Of a DNA stretch of 55,095 nucleotides, positions 1 to 12,645 are shown one piece after another. How positions within the stretch are numbered: the first letter of the stretch is position 1; each line of letters opens with the position of its first letter. Made by a program: the position numbers and the translations under genes. Below the pieces are notes generated by a model. The model did no database searches. It worked only from the letters and a program-made list of their open reading frames with translations, and had not been told where the DNA came from. The stretch is from Bigelowiella natans CCMP2755 (taxonomy: Eukaryota > Cercozoa > Chlorarachniophyceae). The DNA lies in assembly GCA_000320545.1 (NCBI GenBank), contig ADNK01003517.1, forward strand, positions 1 to 55,095, given 5' to 3'.

Positions 1-660
1 TATTTTTATTAATCGTGCACTGCGTAATCATTCGCGAAGCTTTCGCGAATGCCGCCGCACGTGGGGCAGCACACTTCCGGTGTGCTGCCATGAGTCCCGC
101 CGGAACCCACGTGCCTATGCTGTATTAATATCTACGTTATCTATATTCTATATCCGCGACAACCCCTTTGTTGTCGCACGTGACTTGTGCCCGCGTAGTG
201 GTACGCGCTACAACTAGTGTAGCCAAAAACAAAGGCGGAAACACACACACACACACACACACACATCTAGACATGTGCATGCAATCGCACATGCATGTGG
301 AGACACATTAACACATGTCATTCGTGCGCACACGCACATGCATGTCTAGATGTGCACACAAGACGGATGCAATGAAATGTTCAAATCTTTTATTCAATGG
401 TCATCCCTAGATCCCAATGTAGCTGTGCAAAGCAGCGCTAGAGCGGCTGCAGCGCTCAAGTTGTGTCCATGCACTTGTGACACTTGTTTCCAGTGTCACA
501 TGCTACTTATTACATACACGGGAAGCACTTAACGAGTTACTAGCTTCCTCATTTACTACTTCATCATACATATAGCTCCGATCGACTCCCTCTAGGTGTG
601 TCTATCAACCAATTCATTACATCCGTCTCATAGCTCCGATCGACTCCCTCTAGTTATATC
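1..660. repeat. TGCA/CTAG-rich repetitive island
   Basis: No convincing gene. The stretch is rich in short palindromes (TGCATG, TCTAGA, CACGTG) and holds an (AC)n microsatellite at about 241-265. A roughly 56-bp unit beginning TAGCTCCGATCGACTCCC occurs twice (about 572 and 631). The part at about 360-460 resembles 43220-43310: both share an AGACGGATG start, a TTCAATGG core and a TGTAGCTGTGCAA block. That makes it a copy of a dispersed repeat family. The composition differs clearly from the gene blocks. The 60-residue ORF at 350-532 lies inside this repeat and is not supported as a gene. Confidence 0.6.
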
Positions 661-704
661 TATCGACCAGTCTTCTATGCGATGTTCTAACCACAATAAC
701 TCCA

Positions 705-1701
705 CTAGTAATCTTCTTTAAGTCTAATATCTTTCTTGGACTGCCTCGGTGGTTTGTATGCTTGCTTGTTAAGTATTCCCTTTTTTGCTAAATATGCAAC
801 CACATCCTTATCTTCCCATTTTCGAGGAAAGTGCTTAGAAACTTGGGGAATTGTGTGCACAACTTCCCCCCCTCTATACACAAGTAGCATCGGAAGAGCC
901 ACATTCGAAAAAGATTCCACTAAATCAGTAGATCTTGTGCGGATAAACTTGACATGGGTAAATTGAGGAGCAATGTCCTCTAGAATCAAGTTGAGACGAA
1001 TGCAAGCAGGGATTGTATTCTGGTAAAGATGGACGACCACATGGATCAATTCGTGTTCTTTCTCTGTCTCAGAGATGAACTCATCACGCTTCACTCGATA
1101 AAAACGACCGTAAGTAGGCAAAGAGTTTTTGATAAGATCGATCCTCTGTTGTTTGTACCTACCACATAAAAACATGCATGATGGGTTATTCCCTGAAGAA
1201 CACGGAGCAGCAGCACAATTTTGTTGGTTGTTGTTCTTACTACTTTCGAAATATTTCATCGTCTTCTTCGTCTTCATCTTCATCCTCATCCTCATCATCT
1301 CGGTTTGTGCTTTTCTGTGGTAGATTTTGATTAGCCACATGAGAGAAGTCTTCCTTCCCCTTTGCTCTCTTTTTGAGCTCTCTCTCCGCTCTCATGGCCT
1401 TCCTGAGATTCTTAAACTGCATAATGAGCTTTGCCTCTTCATAATCTGCTTTCACGCCTTTTGGTCCCGTGTTGCAGGCTTTCGTTCCTCTACGAATTTT
1501 CGGCATCATACCAGCTGGGGGGCCTCCTCTGCCCCCCTTCCCCCCACCTGCCATCCTCATTTCCATGTCGCCCATTCCCAACACGCCCTCGTCTTTCTTA
1601 GCTTCTTGAGCTTTTCGCTCATCTTCTTCGAGGGCCTCTTGGATAGCGACATCAATGTCAGAATCATGATCATCTTCCGGTTCAATCTCGTCTCCCATCA
1701 T
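705..1701 (-). CDS. Phosducin-like protein (thioredoxin-fold, PhLP family)
   Basis: Two exons: 1244-1701 and 705-1158. The 85-bp intron (1159-1243) has donor GTAGTAAG and acceptor GTGGTAG. The phases close exactly, giving 303 residues. The first exon has an acidic N-terminus and the family signature GPKGVKADYEEAK at about residues 77-89, then a Lys/Arg-rich helix and an acidic run. After the splice (DDEIFRK/YKQQRIDLIK) comes the thioredoxin-like domain, with the segments HVVVHLYQNTIPAC and LPMLLVYRGGEVV. Members of the family bind G-beta-gamma or assist the CCT chaperonin in folding actin, tubulin and G-beta. The domain is not redox-active and has no CxxC here. Which subfamily (PhLP1, 2 or 3) it belongs to is not clear. 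The GPKGV motif favours the classical phosducin/PhLP1 side, but the conserved block is short. The start is the first Met of the open frame. Confidence 0.85.
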
Positions 1702-2281
1702 TTTTGGGTCTTATTCTTCTTTCTGATAAGATGGCAGAACATCACAGCCTTATAATCACTGCTAAGCTTGGCAACAATATAGACGACCTCAATACTTATT
1801 TTTATCATTCTATCACCATGTAGCAACCTCCTTACATTATCATCCAATTTTTAAACAACTAAAATGTGAAAGATGAGATAGGTTTCATTGAACTAAACAT
1901 GAAAGGAGGTAAGGCAAATTGTTGTTCAAGCAGGTAAACAGGAAGGTGGTCTACGCTTTGCCACATTGACAAGTTTGATGTGAGCTCTCCACCACCTTTT
2001 CGTCGAAGGTTTGGAAGAAAGTTCTGAGACCGTGCTGCTTTTTCTTCTTCTTCTTCTTCTCCTTCTCCTTCTTCTCCTTCTCCTTCTTCTCCTTCTTCCC
2101 TGTTGTGTGGTGAGGGGAAGAAACTGGTTGTCACTCACTACGACTACTGCTCCTACAAAAAAGTGTTGTAATAATTGTTGCGAAATGTTTGTACGAATTG
2201 TCACCACTGATGACTTGAGAACAACGTGTAGAATCAACAACATTTAGCTGCATGAAAAAGAACATCGGCCTTCCTTTCACT
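1702..2281. other. Intergenic stretch with CTT/CTC microsatellite
   Basis: No gene is supported. A pyrimidine-rich (CTT/CTC)n tract lies at about 2040-2100 on the plus strand. All long ORFs here (polyarginine, polyleucine, polyglutamate) are readings of that repeat. The stretch lies upstream of the minus-strand phosducin-like gene and should contain its promoter, but no TATA box or other element is convincing. Confidence 0.5.
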
Positions 2282-3720
2282 TCACGAATTGTTAGCTTTC
2301 AGGATTTCCCCAAACCTTTCTTTTCGGTTGTTTTTTGCCTGCACGCTCCAGCACTCTTTTTCTTTCACTTTTTTGACACCGATGAAGTGAGCAGCGGTCT
2401 GGTGGTGGGGGCTCTGTGACAGCTCACCCTCCAGCCCTTGCCTGTGCACGAACACCTCTCTAGCTCTGGACCTGCCCTGGACGGCTGGACGGGAATCGAG
2501 GACCTGCGTCAACACCTGGGTGTCGAGTCCCCGCGCGGCCCGCTTTGCCTGATTGCGCTGGGTGCTTCTCACGACACTCCGTTTTCCCTGGCCCAGCCGA
2601 GTTCTGATCTGGGGCTCGTCCGAACCAACTTGCTGATGGCAGTGCGTCTGTGCACGCTGGACACGTTGTTGTGATGTCCAAGCAGTCAAGCACGTCCGTT
2701 CGTTGTTCAACTGCACCGCCACAGCGCGTGGCGTGAAAAGGAGTGACCAGTGATTCCGCTCAATTCTTGGCGGATTCCAACGGGGCAAGTGGAAGCTCAC
2801 GTTCACCAGTGTTGTGCCTCATTCTTGAATGGAGCCAATCCAGCAATGTCAGAATGGACGAATCTCCGATTCACAAGAAGGGTTCCACCGGCAGTCAAAA
2901 CAAAAGTCTGAAAACTGGCTGAGCCACGTCAGCACGACTAGACGAGCCACTTGGAGTCTTTGTGGCCATGAGCGTGTGCGTGCGCGCGTGTGATGCACGT
3001 GCACCAATGTTGTTCACGTGCATCAAGCTAGCAAGTTGGTGCACGTGTGCTGCACATCATCACGTCGACGCCACTGTCTTTGTGTGCGCCACGCGTGTTG
3101 TGAATCGAACCTTCATCTCGCCACGCTTCGGTTCTTGCTCGTGGCGCGCATGTTTGTGTTTGTTTGTTGCATGGGGACACGTCTAGACGTGCATGCACAC
3201 GTGCACTGCATGACGTGTGCCACACGCCAGCACGTCCATGACGAGACGTGCGTGACCACCTGCTAGCCTGCTCTGGTGCTCCGTCTAGCCAGCTAGCCAG
3301 TCTAGCAGTGCTTGCTAGCTTGCCTGCTTGCCTGCCACTCATTGCCAGCACAGCAGGTGTTCGTGATGGTGCTAGAGTCAGGAGTGGATCCGCATGCATC
3401 TGCTAGCAAAGAGCTGTGCACGTCTCTAGGTCTTCTTCACGCAAATGAATCCACGCTAGCACGCCACACTAGACTAGTAGAATGTTGCACGTGCAGCGCT
3501 AGACCGCATCACCCAGCTCCAGAGCTTGCTCACATCCCGACATTGTGCACACTACTAGACCACAAGATGAAATGTGCGAGCAGCTTCACAAGCTCAGATC
3601 ACAGAACGGATGTTTCCAGCGATCACAATGGCTCAAATGACTGATGCATCATGTTAGACCATGCCACATTTTTGTGTCGCATTCAACGCTAAAATGCATG
3701 TGCAAGCCTGCTACGACAAA
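2282..3720. repeat. GC-richer and TGCA/CTAG-rich island
   Basis: The first 530 bp hold a 174-codon minus ORF (2282-2806). It shows no recognisable domain and has overlapping ORFs in other frames, so it is not called. From about 2940 to 3560 the sequence is a dense mix of TGCATG, CTAGCC, CACGTG and TCTAGAC words, including the CTAGCCAGCTAGCCAG run at about 3286. It matches the islands at 1-660, 30-31.6 kb and 43-45 kb in style. No gene is supported. Confidence 0.5.
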
Positions 3721-3876
3721 CACAAACTTCCGATCCATTTAATGCAGTGATATTTTTTTAGATCTCAAGGGACTATTTTGTGTTTATGTATCAGTGTATA
3801 CGAAATATGACTAAACTAATTTTACTTACGATAAAGTTCGTTTTATGAAAAATGTACTAAGAATCGTCCAATTTTC

Positions 3877-5547
3877 TTATTGTCTCCCCATAGCACGTTC
3901 AAATTGATCCTCCATTTTCTCAAGTGTGTCATCGACTCGTTTCATCGCCTTTTCTGCGTAAGAACTCAACTGGTGCCTCAAGTCCTCGTTGCTAATAACC
4001 GCTCCTTGCTGAATTTTAGAAAAATGATAATCACGACCCGAACGATGATTGATAAAGAACTTTCTTACTCGTTCCAAGTAAATGGATAGGTCACTTAGTG
4101 CATTCCTACGGAATTATCAAACAATTTAACTCACATGGTCGCAACTTTAAATTTAGATTATCGGAAATTACTGTCTCAGAGCTGCATCTACAGCTGTAGC
4201 ATTCTCCTTCTTCATGTGTTTCTTTTCTGACTTTTTTGATGCTGATGCCTGTTCGCTGTTGAGGGATCAAGTTTTTTTTAGTGAAATAATGTCTTGATCA
4301 TCTCACACTCCTTTAGTACTACCTTGACTCTCCGCTTTTAGTGAATAGGGATGAGCTCAGGCTTGTCAATTCGACCTCTTTCTTTTTCTGCGTGGATGGT
4401 ATCAGGTTTAAACTTGCAGGTAAGAATTAACTTCATTACACACATAAAAACAAACCTCTACGTCTCCCCTTTTTTTTCCATGCTCTGAAGATTTTTTCAC
4501 AGGGCTTGGAGAAGGTGAAGACGATGATTTCTTCCAGAACAACACTGATGATAGGGCGGAGGCCTCTTCCTGAGCAGCAGCTTGAGGAGGAGCTGCGGGT
4601 CCACCGTTTGGTACAGCAACAGGGCTAGGAGGTTGTACTGCAGCGATGGAGGAGTTTTTGTGATGATGGGAAATGTGAGTTTCCTTGTGCTCCTCCTTCT
4701 TCTTCGTATCAGCGGAGGCTGATGTGGTTGGATTCTTCCAAAAAAGAACGGAATCAAGCACACGTGAAGTGTCCTCTGATTTTTTCTTTTTGTGATCCCT
4801 TTTAGCCGGAGAAGCAGCGGTAGCTGGCTTTGCTTCCCCTTCTCCTTTGAAAAGAAGCATTGAACCTAAAGTGCTGTCCTTCTTGTGAGATTTCCCATGT
4901 TTTTTACTACTCTTTGAATCAGCGTGTTTCGGGGCTGCAGTAATAGCATCCCCCCCTTTGAAAGTCATAATAGAGCTCATTGAAGATGACTTCTTCTTAT
5001 GAGAATCATTTTTCTTTGCTTCTGCAGCACGCTTGGAAGTTTTTGTTGAGGGTGCACTCTTAAATGCAAGCATCGACCCCATTGTTTGGCCCTCCTTTTT
5101 GTGATTTTTTTTTCCGCTGGCGGAAGCAGATTTCTTTGTTGAGGTAGAGCCACTTTTCGAGGAAAGGGATGCTTGTAAGGGTGTCTCCTGATGTGCAGCA
5201 GGCTCAATGCGTGCCTCTGTTGATGCAACAGTCTTCCCAGCACGAGCCAGTGCCCTTTCTGTCAGGTAATTGATATCAGAAGCAACATCCTCGTTTGCCC
5301 TCTGATGTGCCGTTGCTAGCGTTGCGTACAATTCATCTACGAGCGCCGCCTTCTCTTTTTGCACGGAACCACGGGCAAGCTGGACAGCATTACGCGAAAC
5401 TGCTGCATTGTGATCGACCTGATTTTGATAAAATAACGGATATATAGTTGAAGAAATCTTCATAATTCTCAAATTCGGTGCTACCGTGGATGCTAGAATC
5501 TGATGATCGGGAGTAGATACATCAAACATGCTGGTGTAAGCCACCAT
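3877..5547 (-). CDS. Low-complexity protein with six HKK / SxLxFK motifs
   Basis: Four exons: 4456-5547, 4323-4387, 4172-4255 and 3877-4105. The introns are 68, 67 and 66 bp, all GT-AG, and the phases close exactly, giving 489 residues. I do not recognise the family. Residues about 45-110 are helical. Residues about 125-385 are Lys/Ser/Ala-rich and carry six copies of one nine-residue motif: TMGSMLAFK (155), SMSSIMTFK (189), TLGSMLLFK (227), VLDSVLFWK (263), ALSSVLFWK (331) and SLSSSLFTK (373). The sixth is created across the first splice junction. The first four are each preceded by an [N/S/D]HKK block. The C-terminus (about 400-489) is a charged helix beginning near ALRQNALSDL, with no low complexity, which suggests a conserved folded or coiled-coil end. 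There is no signal peptide. Repeated hydrophobic short motifs in a disordered linker suggest a multivalent scaffold, but this is inference. Confidence 0.8.
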
Positions 5548-5670
5548 GCAACAGCAAAGAGTGCTCGCCGCCTATTTAGAGATAAACTCAGTATCGGTTG
5601 AAGGCTGGGAGTGTTCTTTCTTTATGAGTCATCACCACTATCAGAATAGCGATCTGGTTTCTCTTTGATT

Positions 5671-5974
5671 TCAGGAATCGACGAGGCCAATTGTTGGAAG
5701 AACTCTCTCCCTTGAGAGGTGTTTGCTCGTTGACAGATCTGTTGAAGAGAAGCATCTTTGGTTCGAGTGCTTTAGTCTCACAGGTAATTCAATGTTCCGT
5801 TCACGGTAGTAGTTTTGAGGTTCTTCCTGACGTTTAAGTTTTCATCAAATTAAAAATCGAATTTGAAAGAGTTTTACAACTTGAATCTACATTACTTTCT
5901 ATTTTTCTAGTGTTTTCGCTGATCCCCTCCCCTAGGGCCTTCTTACTCTCTTCAAGCTCGCCTTGGGTACACGG
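5671..5974 (-). CDS. Partial minus-strand gene, 3' end (unrecognised)
   Basis: Two adjoining exons are supported by frame and splice sites. The first, at about 5896-5974, starts after acceptor CCGACAG and encodes a stretch beginning PCTQGELEESKKALGEG. The second, at about 5671-5822, contains NYYRERNIELP and ends in a stop at 5671. The roughly 73-bp intron uses donor GTAATG and matches the usual intron length here. Upstream exons were not found; a short open stretch with LEINTDKLTKRFGY at about 6040-6105 may belong. In another frame the downstream end reads EFFQQLASSIPEIKEK to a stop at 5622, so an alternative last exon is possible. The family is unknown. Confidence 0.4.
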
Positions 5975-6294
5975 CTGTCGGAATAATGTTTACACTTAAT
6001 TTTACTTAATTTTACTTAAATTTCCGCATGAAAAGCAAGCTCAGTGCAAGGTGTAGCCAAATCTCTTGGTTAATTTGTCAGTGTTGATCTCAAGTTTAAT
6101 GACCATATTTGACACATTTTCCACGCAAATCCCTTTCTATTTGTGTCTTTCCCCCTAGTTTCACATTTTTATTAAAACATGATGTCGTTTTAATTTATCG
6201 GGTAATTGTTTTTCTCTTGCCTATAAAATTAATGTGCCGTGAGATCACTTGGAGATTTAGAGAGGCAGTCAGGGGTTATTCATTTCGCGACTGC

Positions 6295-6478
<184 letters not shown>

Positions 6479-6598
6479 AAAATCTAACATCTATCTCAAG
6501 GATCAGTGTGGAACGACGATAGCGCCCCCCCAATCCCGCCAACCAGCCTCAGCCTCATTTAACGCACCATCAAGACATTCACGTTTGAGTACGACTTC

Positions 6599-7223
6599 AT
6601 GACTCAACGTTTGACAGCAACAAGCTTCCAGCTTAATGGAGAAAAGAGAACCATCATGCTGATCGAAAATTTACCGGAGAAGGTGATGGATGAGTACACA
6701 GTATCTGAAGTTCTTACTACATTTAACAATGATGAGAGTAGGGATAGGAACTTAAGAAAAAGCTTTACAACTTTGCCTAACCAACTAACCTCTACCACCA
6801 TCACCATCATCCATCCCCACCACCACCACCACTGACAGAGTCTGGAGTCTACCTTGAGGGCTGTGTTTCAAATTCCCAACTCAACGTCAATCCAAGGATT
6901 TACAACAACAACTGTGACTGCAGAAGGAGATGGTTATGAAGATCATCTCATTTCTCTATCCCATGTCTGCCAAAATCCATTTCAATTCAAAAGTGCTGCT
7001 ACCTTCTTGACAGTGTGTACAAGGTAAGTCACGAATATAAGAGCTGGCCATACTAATTTTTCATTCAACTTGATTCGTTGTGCTAATTCATTTCAAAAAA
7101 ACCGTAGATCTGACAATGGCAACGAAGAGAGCGCCAAATCAACGATACAACAAGTATGTCTTCTGCTCCCAGCTATCTAGCTATGTATATTGAATTCACC
7201 GCATTAAAATGATGATGGTGATA

Positions 7224-7258
<35 letters not shown>

Positions 7259-8919
7259 CTACATGTATGAAGGTCCCAGACGATGACGCCTTGGATCAAG
7301 AGACGAAAAATGTAATCCTCGTTATATTAAAGTTCTTGATCGGAATTTTTATCAACACGATCTTCTAGGCTGGAAATCATTTAATTATGATTTCGGGAAG
7401 AAGACTATCTGCTGTAGTTATTATTTTACCATAGTTTATTCTCTTTTGATGATGACGTTGTCCCAATAATAACCAGGGAGATAATGATTCACCAGCTGCT
7501 GGATATGTCATTAAAGCCCAATCGGCATCTCATCTCACAACACTCCTTCATACTCACAAGGTAGTAATCACGGTGCTAGTGTCGTGGTGGTGGTGGTGGT
7601 GGTTGTGGCGATTGTCGCTGGCTGCTGCGGTGTATCCTTCTTTCTTCTTCAAATTCTTCAAATTTTCTGTCTTACGCCATCACCAGCAGAGTAGTTAAAT
7701 TGATGATTCCTCTTCCTCCTCCCCCTCTTCTCCCCCTCCACCTCATTAAACTACTACTACTACTACTAATAATAATAATAATAATAGGACGGTCTGGTAG
7801 TGGTTGCAATAATCAAGCTTACCGCTGACTCCGGAGCTTCTGTAAGCAAGCAAGCAAATAATTGTTGATTCTACTTCATTGATATTGTAGCAGCACAAGG
7901 AGGATATAGCATCCCTCTCTCCTCATCCATATTTTCGGATAATAATATGCCCTATGCCCACACAAATGATACTTTGACTACTGCTACTACTACTACTATA
8001 ATGTTTTGCAATCGTCACCATCATCTCAGTTCTCTGTGCAATCAACGCTCCGTGCGCTTTCTAAGAGGATGCCCACGATCATATTCATCGAGGCTGATGT
8101 TTGTAAGTCATAAATTGTAAATTTCTTTCTCTAATGAATTCTTTCTTTTGCCCGATCATTTTAAATTAATTACCACTGCCTCTTTCTCACTGTTGAGCCC
8201 TTCTATCAATTCATTGAGCAACCACACATATAATTTTTAATTCAAGATAATCTTATGGGTTCGGCTCACGCTCCGGCACGAGGCTCTGTTCTTCCAATTT
8301 TCCGTTTTTTCCAGGAAGGGGAATTGGTAAGCTTCCTGGTGCTGCGATGATGATGCACAATATGATATACCACTTGCACAATCTACTAACAATCTATTGT
8401 CTTTTGAGAGTGAGATGATTTTCTTCCCTCTCTTCTTCTTTGATTGATCTACTGATTGATTGATCGATTGATTATTGAAAAGGTGCAAGAGTATAAAGGA
8501 GGATCGCCTACTTCCCTCACTGATGCTACAATGCAGCTTGCGAGGAATGCCACCGCATCTATTGCTGCCAGGGCGGCTTTGTCGCCGTATCCTTATTCTC
8601 CTGCTGCTGCTGCTGCTGCTGCTTCAGCTTCCTCGAATGCTACTACTACTACTACTACAACAACAAAAAACAACACCTACTACCCCTACTGCGACGATGT
8701 AAATGTTATTTCAGCATTATTACTACTACTAATACTAATAACAATTTATTTTTTGGAAAGAAAAGAAAAAGAAAAGAGCATAATGTAATAACTCCATGAG
8801 GGATATTATTTCCACTACCATGCCCATCATCCATCTATCCTTTTGCAGGATTCTTACTACGAATCAAAGCTGGTAGCAGTGATACCAGAGGAAGATATCC
8901 CGCCGGAGTATTTTGAAAG

Positions 8920-8950
<31 letters not shown>

Positions 8951-9111
8951 AATTAGTACTAGTAGCAAAGTGCGTGGGCAGTAGTAACTCTCTCACTTCT
9001 TAAGTCAGTCGTTCTATCGTATGCTTGATGATATTTGTTCTTCAAGCTACTACTACTCGTTAGCTGATCCTGCTGCTGCTGTTGCTGTTACTGCTGCCTA
9101 CTATTTCACCG

Positions 9112-9143
<32 letters not shown>

Positions 9144-10074
9144 ACTAGTTAAAAGAATTGTATAGTTTCTCTGTATAGACGATAGGAGAGGCTTCTAGTC
9201 GAAGGGGATAGGAAATCTGTTTTTCCATGATTTTTTTTATCTTATCTACTTTTCTCATCACATCGTATTATCCAAAGAAAGGGGCATGGAAATCATCCAA
9301 CACCACAACTTGGTAATATTTTAATCATTCACATAAAAAGGCTAGTTGATGAAATCAAATTGTTTTATGGTATTATGCACAAAATATCTTTAAACTTGTC
9401 TAATTTCATTATTGAAGGATGATAATTATAGCATTGGTAGCAGCAGTAGTAGTTATTGTTGATGGAGATCATAAAAAATCAAGCATGCAGATAATACGAT
9501 TCATAAAGATAATAATGAACGTATCAACATCGATGTGCATAATAGATTGTAGTAACCGATTTCATTACTAAATTGTGTGTGATCACTCACTCATTCATTC
9601 ATTCATTCATTCATTCATTATGTGGGTCATCATCATCATGTGTAGAGAGTGGACAGCCAACCGACTTTAATCCTCCGGTGTACAAGCCTCTCCGTATTGA
9701 TATTCGTAATAATGAGTATGATGAGGATGGGGAGGAGGAAGAGGATCGCTACCACAACAACAACTACCTGAAAATGGTGGCTGGGAATGAATATGAAACG
9801 ACTGGGAACAGTTAAGAACGACAACAACAACAACAAATAATATAGTACCCAAATATTAGCGATCACTATCCATAAAATATACCGAGAGGAAAAGTGATGA
9901 ATCAATCAATTTTAATAAGAATTTCAAATTTGGAGGGAGAGGATGGAAAAGCAATCGCCTTTCTCCTTGTTCTGTGCTGCAGAAAGTCACCACTACTGCT
10001 ATTACTACTACTCTTAATTAGATGATGAGGACGACTATGACCAGATTCTTGGGCATGATGCTACAGACGGGTGA
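6599..10074 (+). CDS. Thioredoxin-fold protein without active-site cysteines
   Basis: Twelve exons with exactly closing phases: 6599-6700, 6839-7023, 7108-7153, 7273-7311, 7477-7560, 7788-7841, 8030-8102, 8247-8326, 8483-8698, 8849-8919, 9650-9705 and 10022-10074. Together they give 352 residues. The N-terminal third is unrecognised. From about residue 143 a thioredoxin fold reads DGLVVVAIIKLTADSGAS, then an alpha helix (STLRALSKRMP), IIFIEADV, and the cis-Pro strand SVLPIFRFFQEGEL followed by QEYKGG. Where thioredoxins have WCGPC, this protein has SGASF, so both cysteines are absent and no disulfide chemistry is expected. A binding or chaperone role is inferred. The insert in exon 9 is Ala- and Thr-rich, and the C-terminus is acidic (DEDDYDQILG). 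The introns are full of microsatellites. The last two exons are less certain: exon 10 can also splice to 9047-9152, giving a poly-Asp end. Confidence 0.65.
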
Positions 10075-10258
10075 TGAGTGACTAATCAACTACTCAAACG
10101 AATAACCAAACGAAGAATCAAACCCAATGGGGGGAAGAAAAGGGCCAGTATTACCAATAGAAATAATCAAAAAAGGAACTGCATGCAATTAATCGATTTT
10201 CTGTTCTAAAGTCGTCATCACATTAAGCAGAGTATTATCTGGTTGATTCGTAATTGTA

Positions 10259-10634
10259 GGCCAGCTACATTGAGCGCCATGGATTATAGAGATTTGAAAC
10301 GATTGCTACAAGTCCTTATCACACCTTTAATACACAAGAAAGAACTCAGCGAATCAGATGCGCAAATGTTGCTGGAAAGAGTGGATGAAAAAGTACTAGT
10401 AGTAGTAATAGTGGAAGAAGAAGAAGAAGAAGAAAAAGAAAAATAAGAAGGAGGAGGCAGTTGGTAGTAAACTACAAGAATAGTAGTTGAATAGTTTATG
10501 TAAGACATAAATAGAGTCTTACTGCCAGCGAATAAATAACACCTTTTCGTCTCTCCTCAAGAAGAAGAAGAAGAAGAACAAGACAGAAGAAGAAAGAAGA
10601 TTTGTTGTTGGTGTTGTCAGGACTACTTACTACA

Positions 10635-10672
<38 letters not shown>

Positions 10673-11590
10673 TCTAAATTGTATCGTAAATCATCATCAG
10701 GAACCAATTCTCCTTGGAACACTACTCAATCACGCTGAAAATGGGGTACTAAGTAGTATCAAATAAGAAAGGAAGAAAAGCTGCTGCATATCTTCCTACT
10801 TCTAATTTATTATGATAACATCTCCCTGTGTTTCTAATATATTCTGCTATTATTACTATTACTATTACTATTACTATCATTATTATTATTCTTAATATTA
10901 TTTAGGACATTGCTGAGACGAATAACATCTTGGTAATAAGAACGATGAATTGTTAGCATTTTTCGAATGATGAAAGTCCAAATCATTGTTGGGATACTAA
11001 AGACACTAAGGAATGTCATCGTAGACTTCCTGAATGTAGTACTACAAGCATCCTCCTTATGTGATATTATGGAAACAACAAAATCAAATAATGCTATGAA
11101 GAATCAAATTTACATAACTTGTCACCTGCTTGGACACCATATCGTCAATGGCTACCCAAGCCCCCCTTTTGTTGTTTGTATGTAGCAGAGCTATACATTG
11201 AATAGTACTGATTGATTGTTGACCATGTTCAGATCAAAATAGTGCGTTTGAACGAAGTCGCTCTTGATTATCAAGTACGATGATAATGATAATGATGATG
11301 ATGATGAAAAGAAGCAAAACTAATAGATTAGTTTGAGGGGTGAAGTGAAGAAGAACAAGAACAAGAAAGGCTAAGATGAACGAATTGCAAATCTTTTAAT
11401 CATAATCATCTTCTTCATCATCATGATAGTTAAATGTGTGTTATAACATCATTATTATTCTTCTTTTCTCACTTCTGAATGACGATGATGATGAATATAA
11501 GGTTGGGCTTGACTCTGTTGGCGTAAGATTAGCTATTTTAGAGCGATTTTATAGAATGAAGGCCTTAAGGAAAAAGGTTCTCTGCTGCTG

Positions 11591-11624
<34 letters not shown>

Positions 11625-12317
11625 TGTCATCTGAGATAGAAAGAAAGAAAGAAAAAGGAATTGATGGGGGAGAATGCATTCTATGTAGTAGTAGATCACA
11701 GCTGTATGCTTGTTCATATATTTTCTACTTAATAGAGCTAGTAGATGAATAAGTAGTATTATTGTTATCTCTCATCACTCTTACTACTATTATTAATACT
11801 ACTACACGGCTCTCCTCACTCCTTCTTCTTGTTATTATGATTATTATTCTAACTGTTATTCGTTTATTCCATTTCCTCCTCCTCCTCCTCCTCCTCCTCC
11901 TCCTCCTCCCAGGAGTTAAAGTTGTTACGATTGCTGGTGGGACAGAAAGATGAGGAAATTGAGCATGTGTTCCGTTCTTATCCAAGGGGTGCGGGTGGGG
12001 GGGGGGGTAGCAGTACTACTACTATTACCAGAATGAGCGACAGCAGCAGCAGCAGTAGCAGATTGAACCCTGCTTGGCTTCTAGAAAGACTTGTAGAGAT
12101 TTTGGGAGAGGTATCGTCTGAGGAGGAGGAAGAAGAACAAGAACAAGAACAAGAAAATGATGATGATGATGATGACAAAGAAGAGGATGGAGGAGATTAT
12201 CAAGATCATAATTATCAAGTTGCTGCTGCTGGTTCTTTGATGTATGAGGACATGGAAGCAGTACCTCCCAACAACAACAACAACAACAACAACAACAAGG
12301 CCTATTACTACGCTGCT

Positions 12318-12348
<31 letters not shown>

Positions 12349-12449
12349 ACGACGACGATGATGGTGATTATATCAAGAATAAAGGACCAAGCCATTCCTT
12401 CGATGTAGTGCTATACTAACTACTACACAACTATCTGTACTAGCTATAT

Positions 12450-12483
<34 letters not shown>

Positions 12484-12569
12484 TATGAAAGTTAAACAAG
12501 ACGAATCATTATGACAAGTACAAAATAACGCAACATATAACCTCCCCACCCCCCAAAAACACAATATTG

Positions 12570-12608
<39 letters not shown>

Positions 12609-12611
12609 ATT

Positions 12612-12645
<34 letters not shown>

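Noticed and set aside
2282-2806. 174-codon minus-strand ORF
   Set aside because: No recognisable domain, competing ORFs in other frames, and location in an island of biased composition.
3877-5547. Silaffin-like biosilica protein
   Set aside because: Lys/Ser richness is similar, but there is no signal peptide, and the recurring hydrophobic SxLxFK motif is not a silaffin feature.
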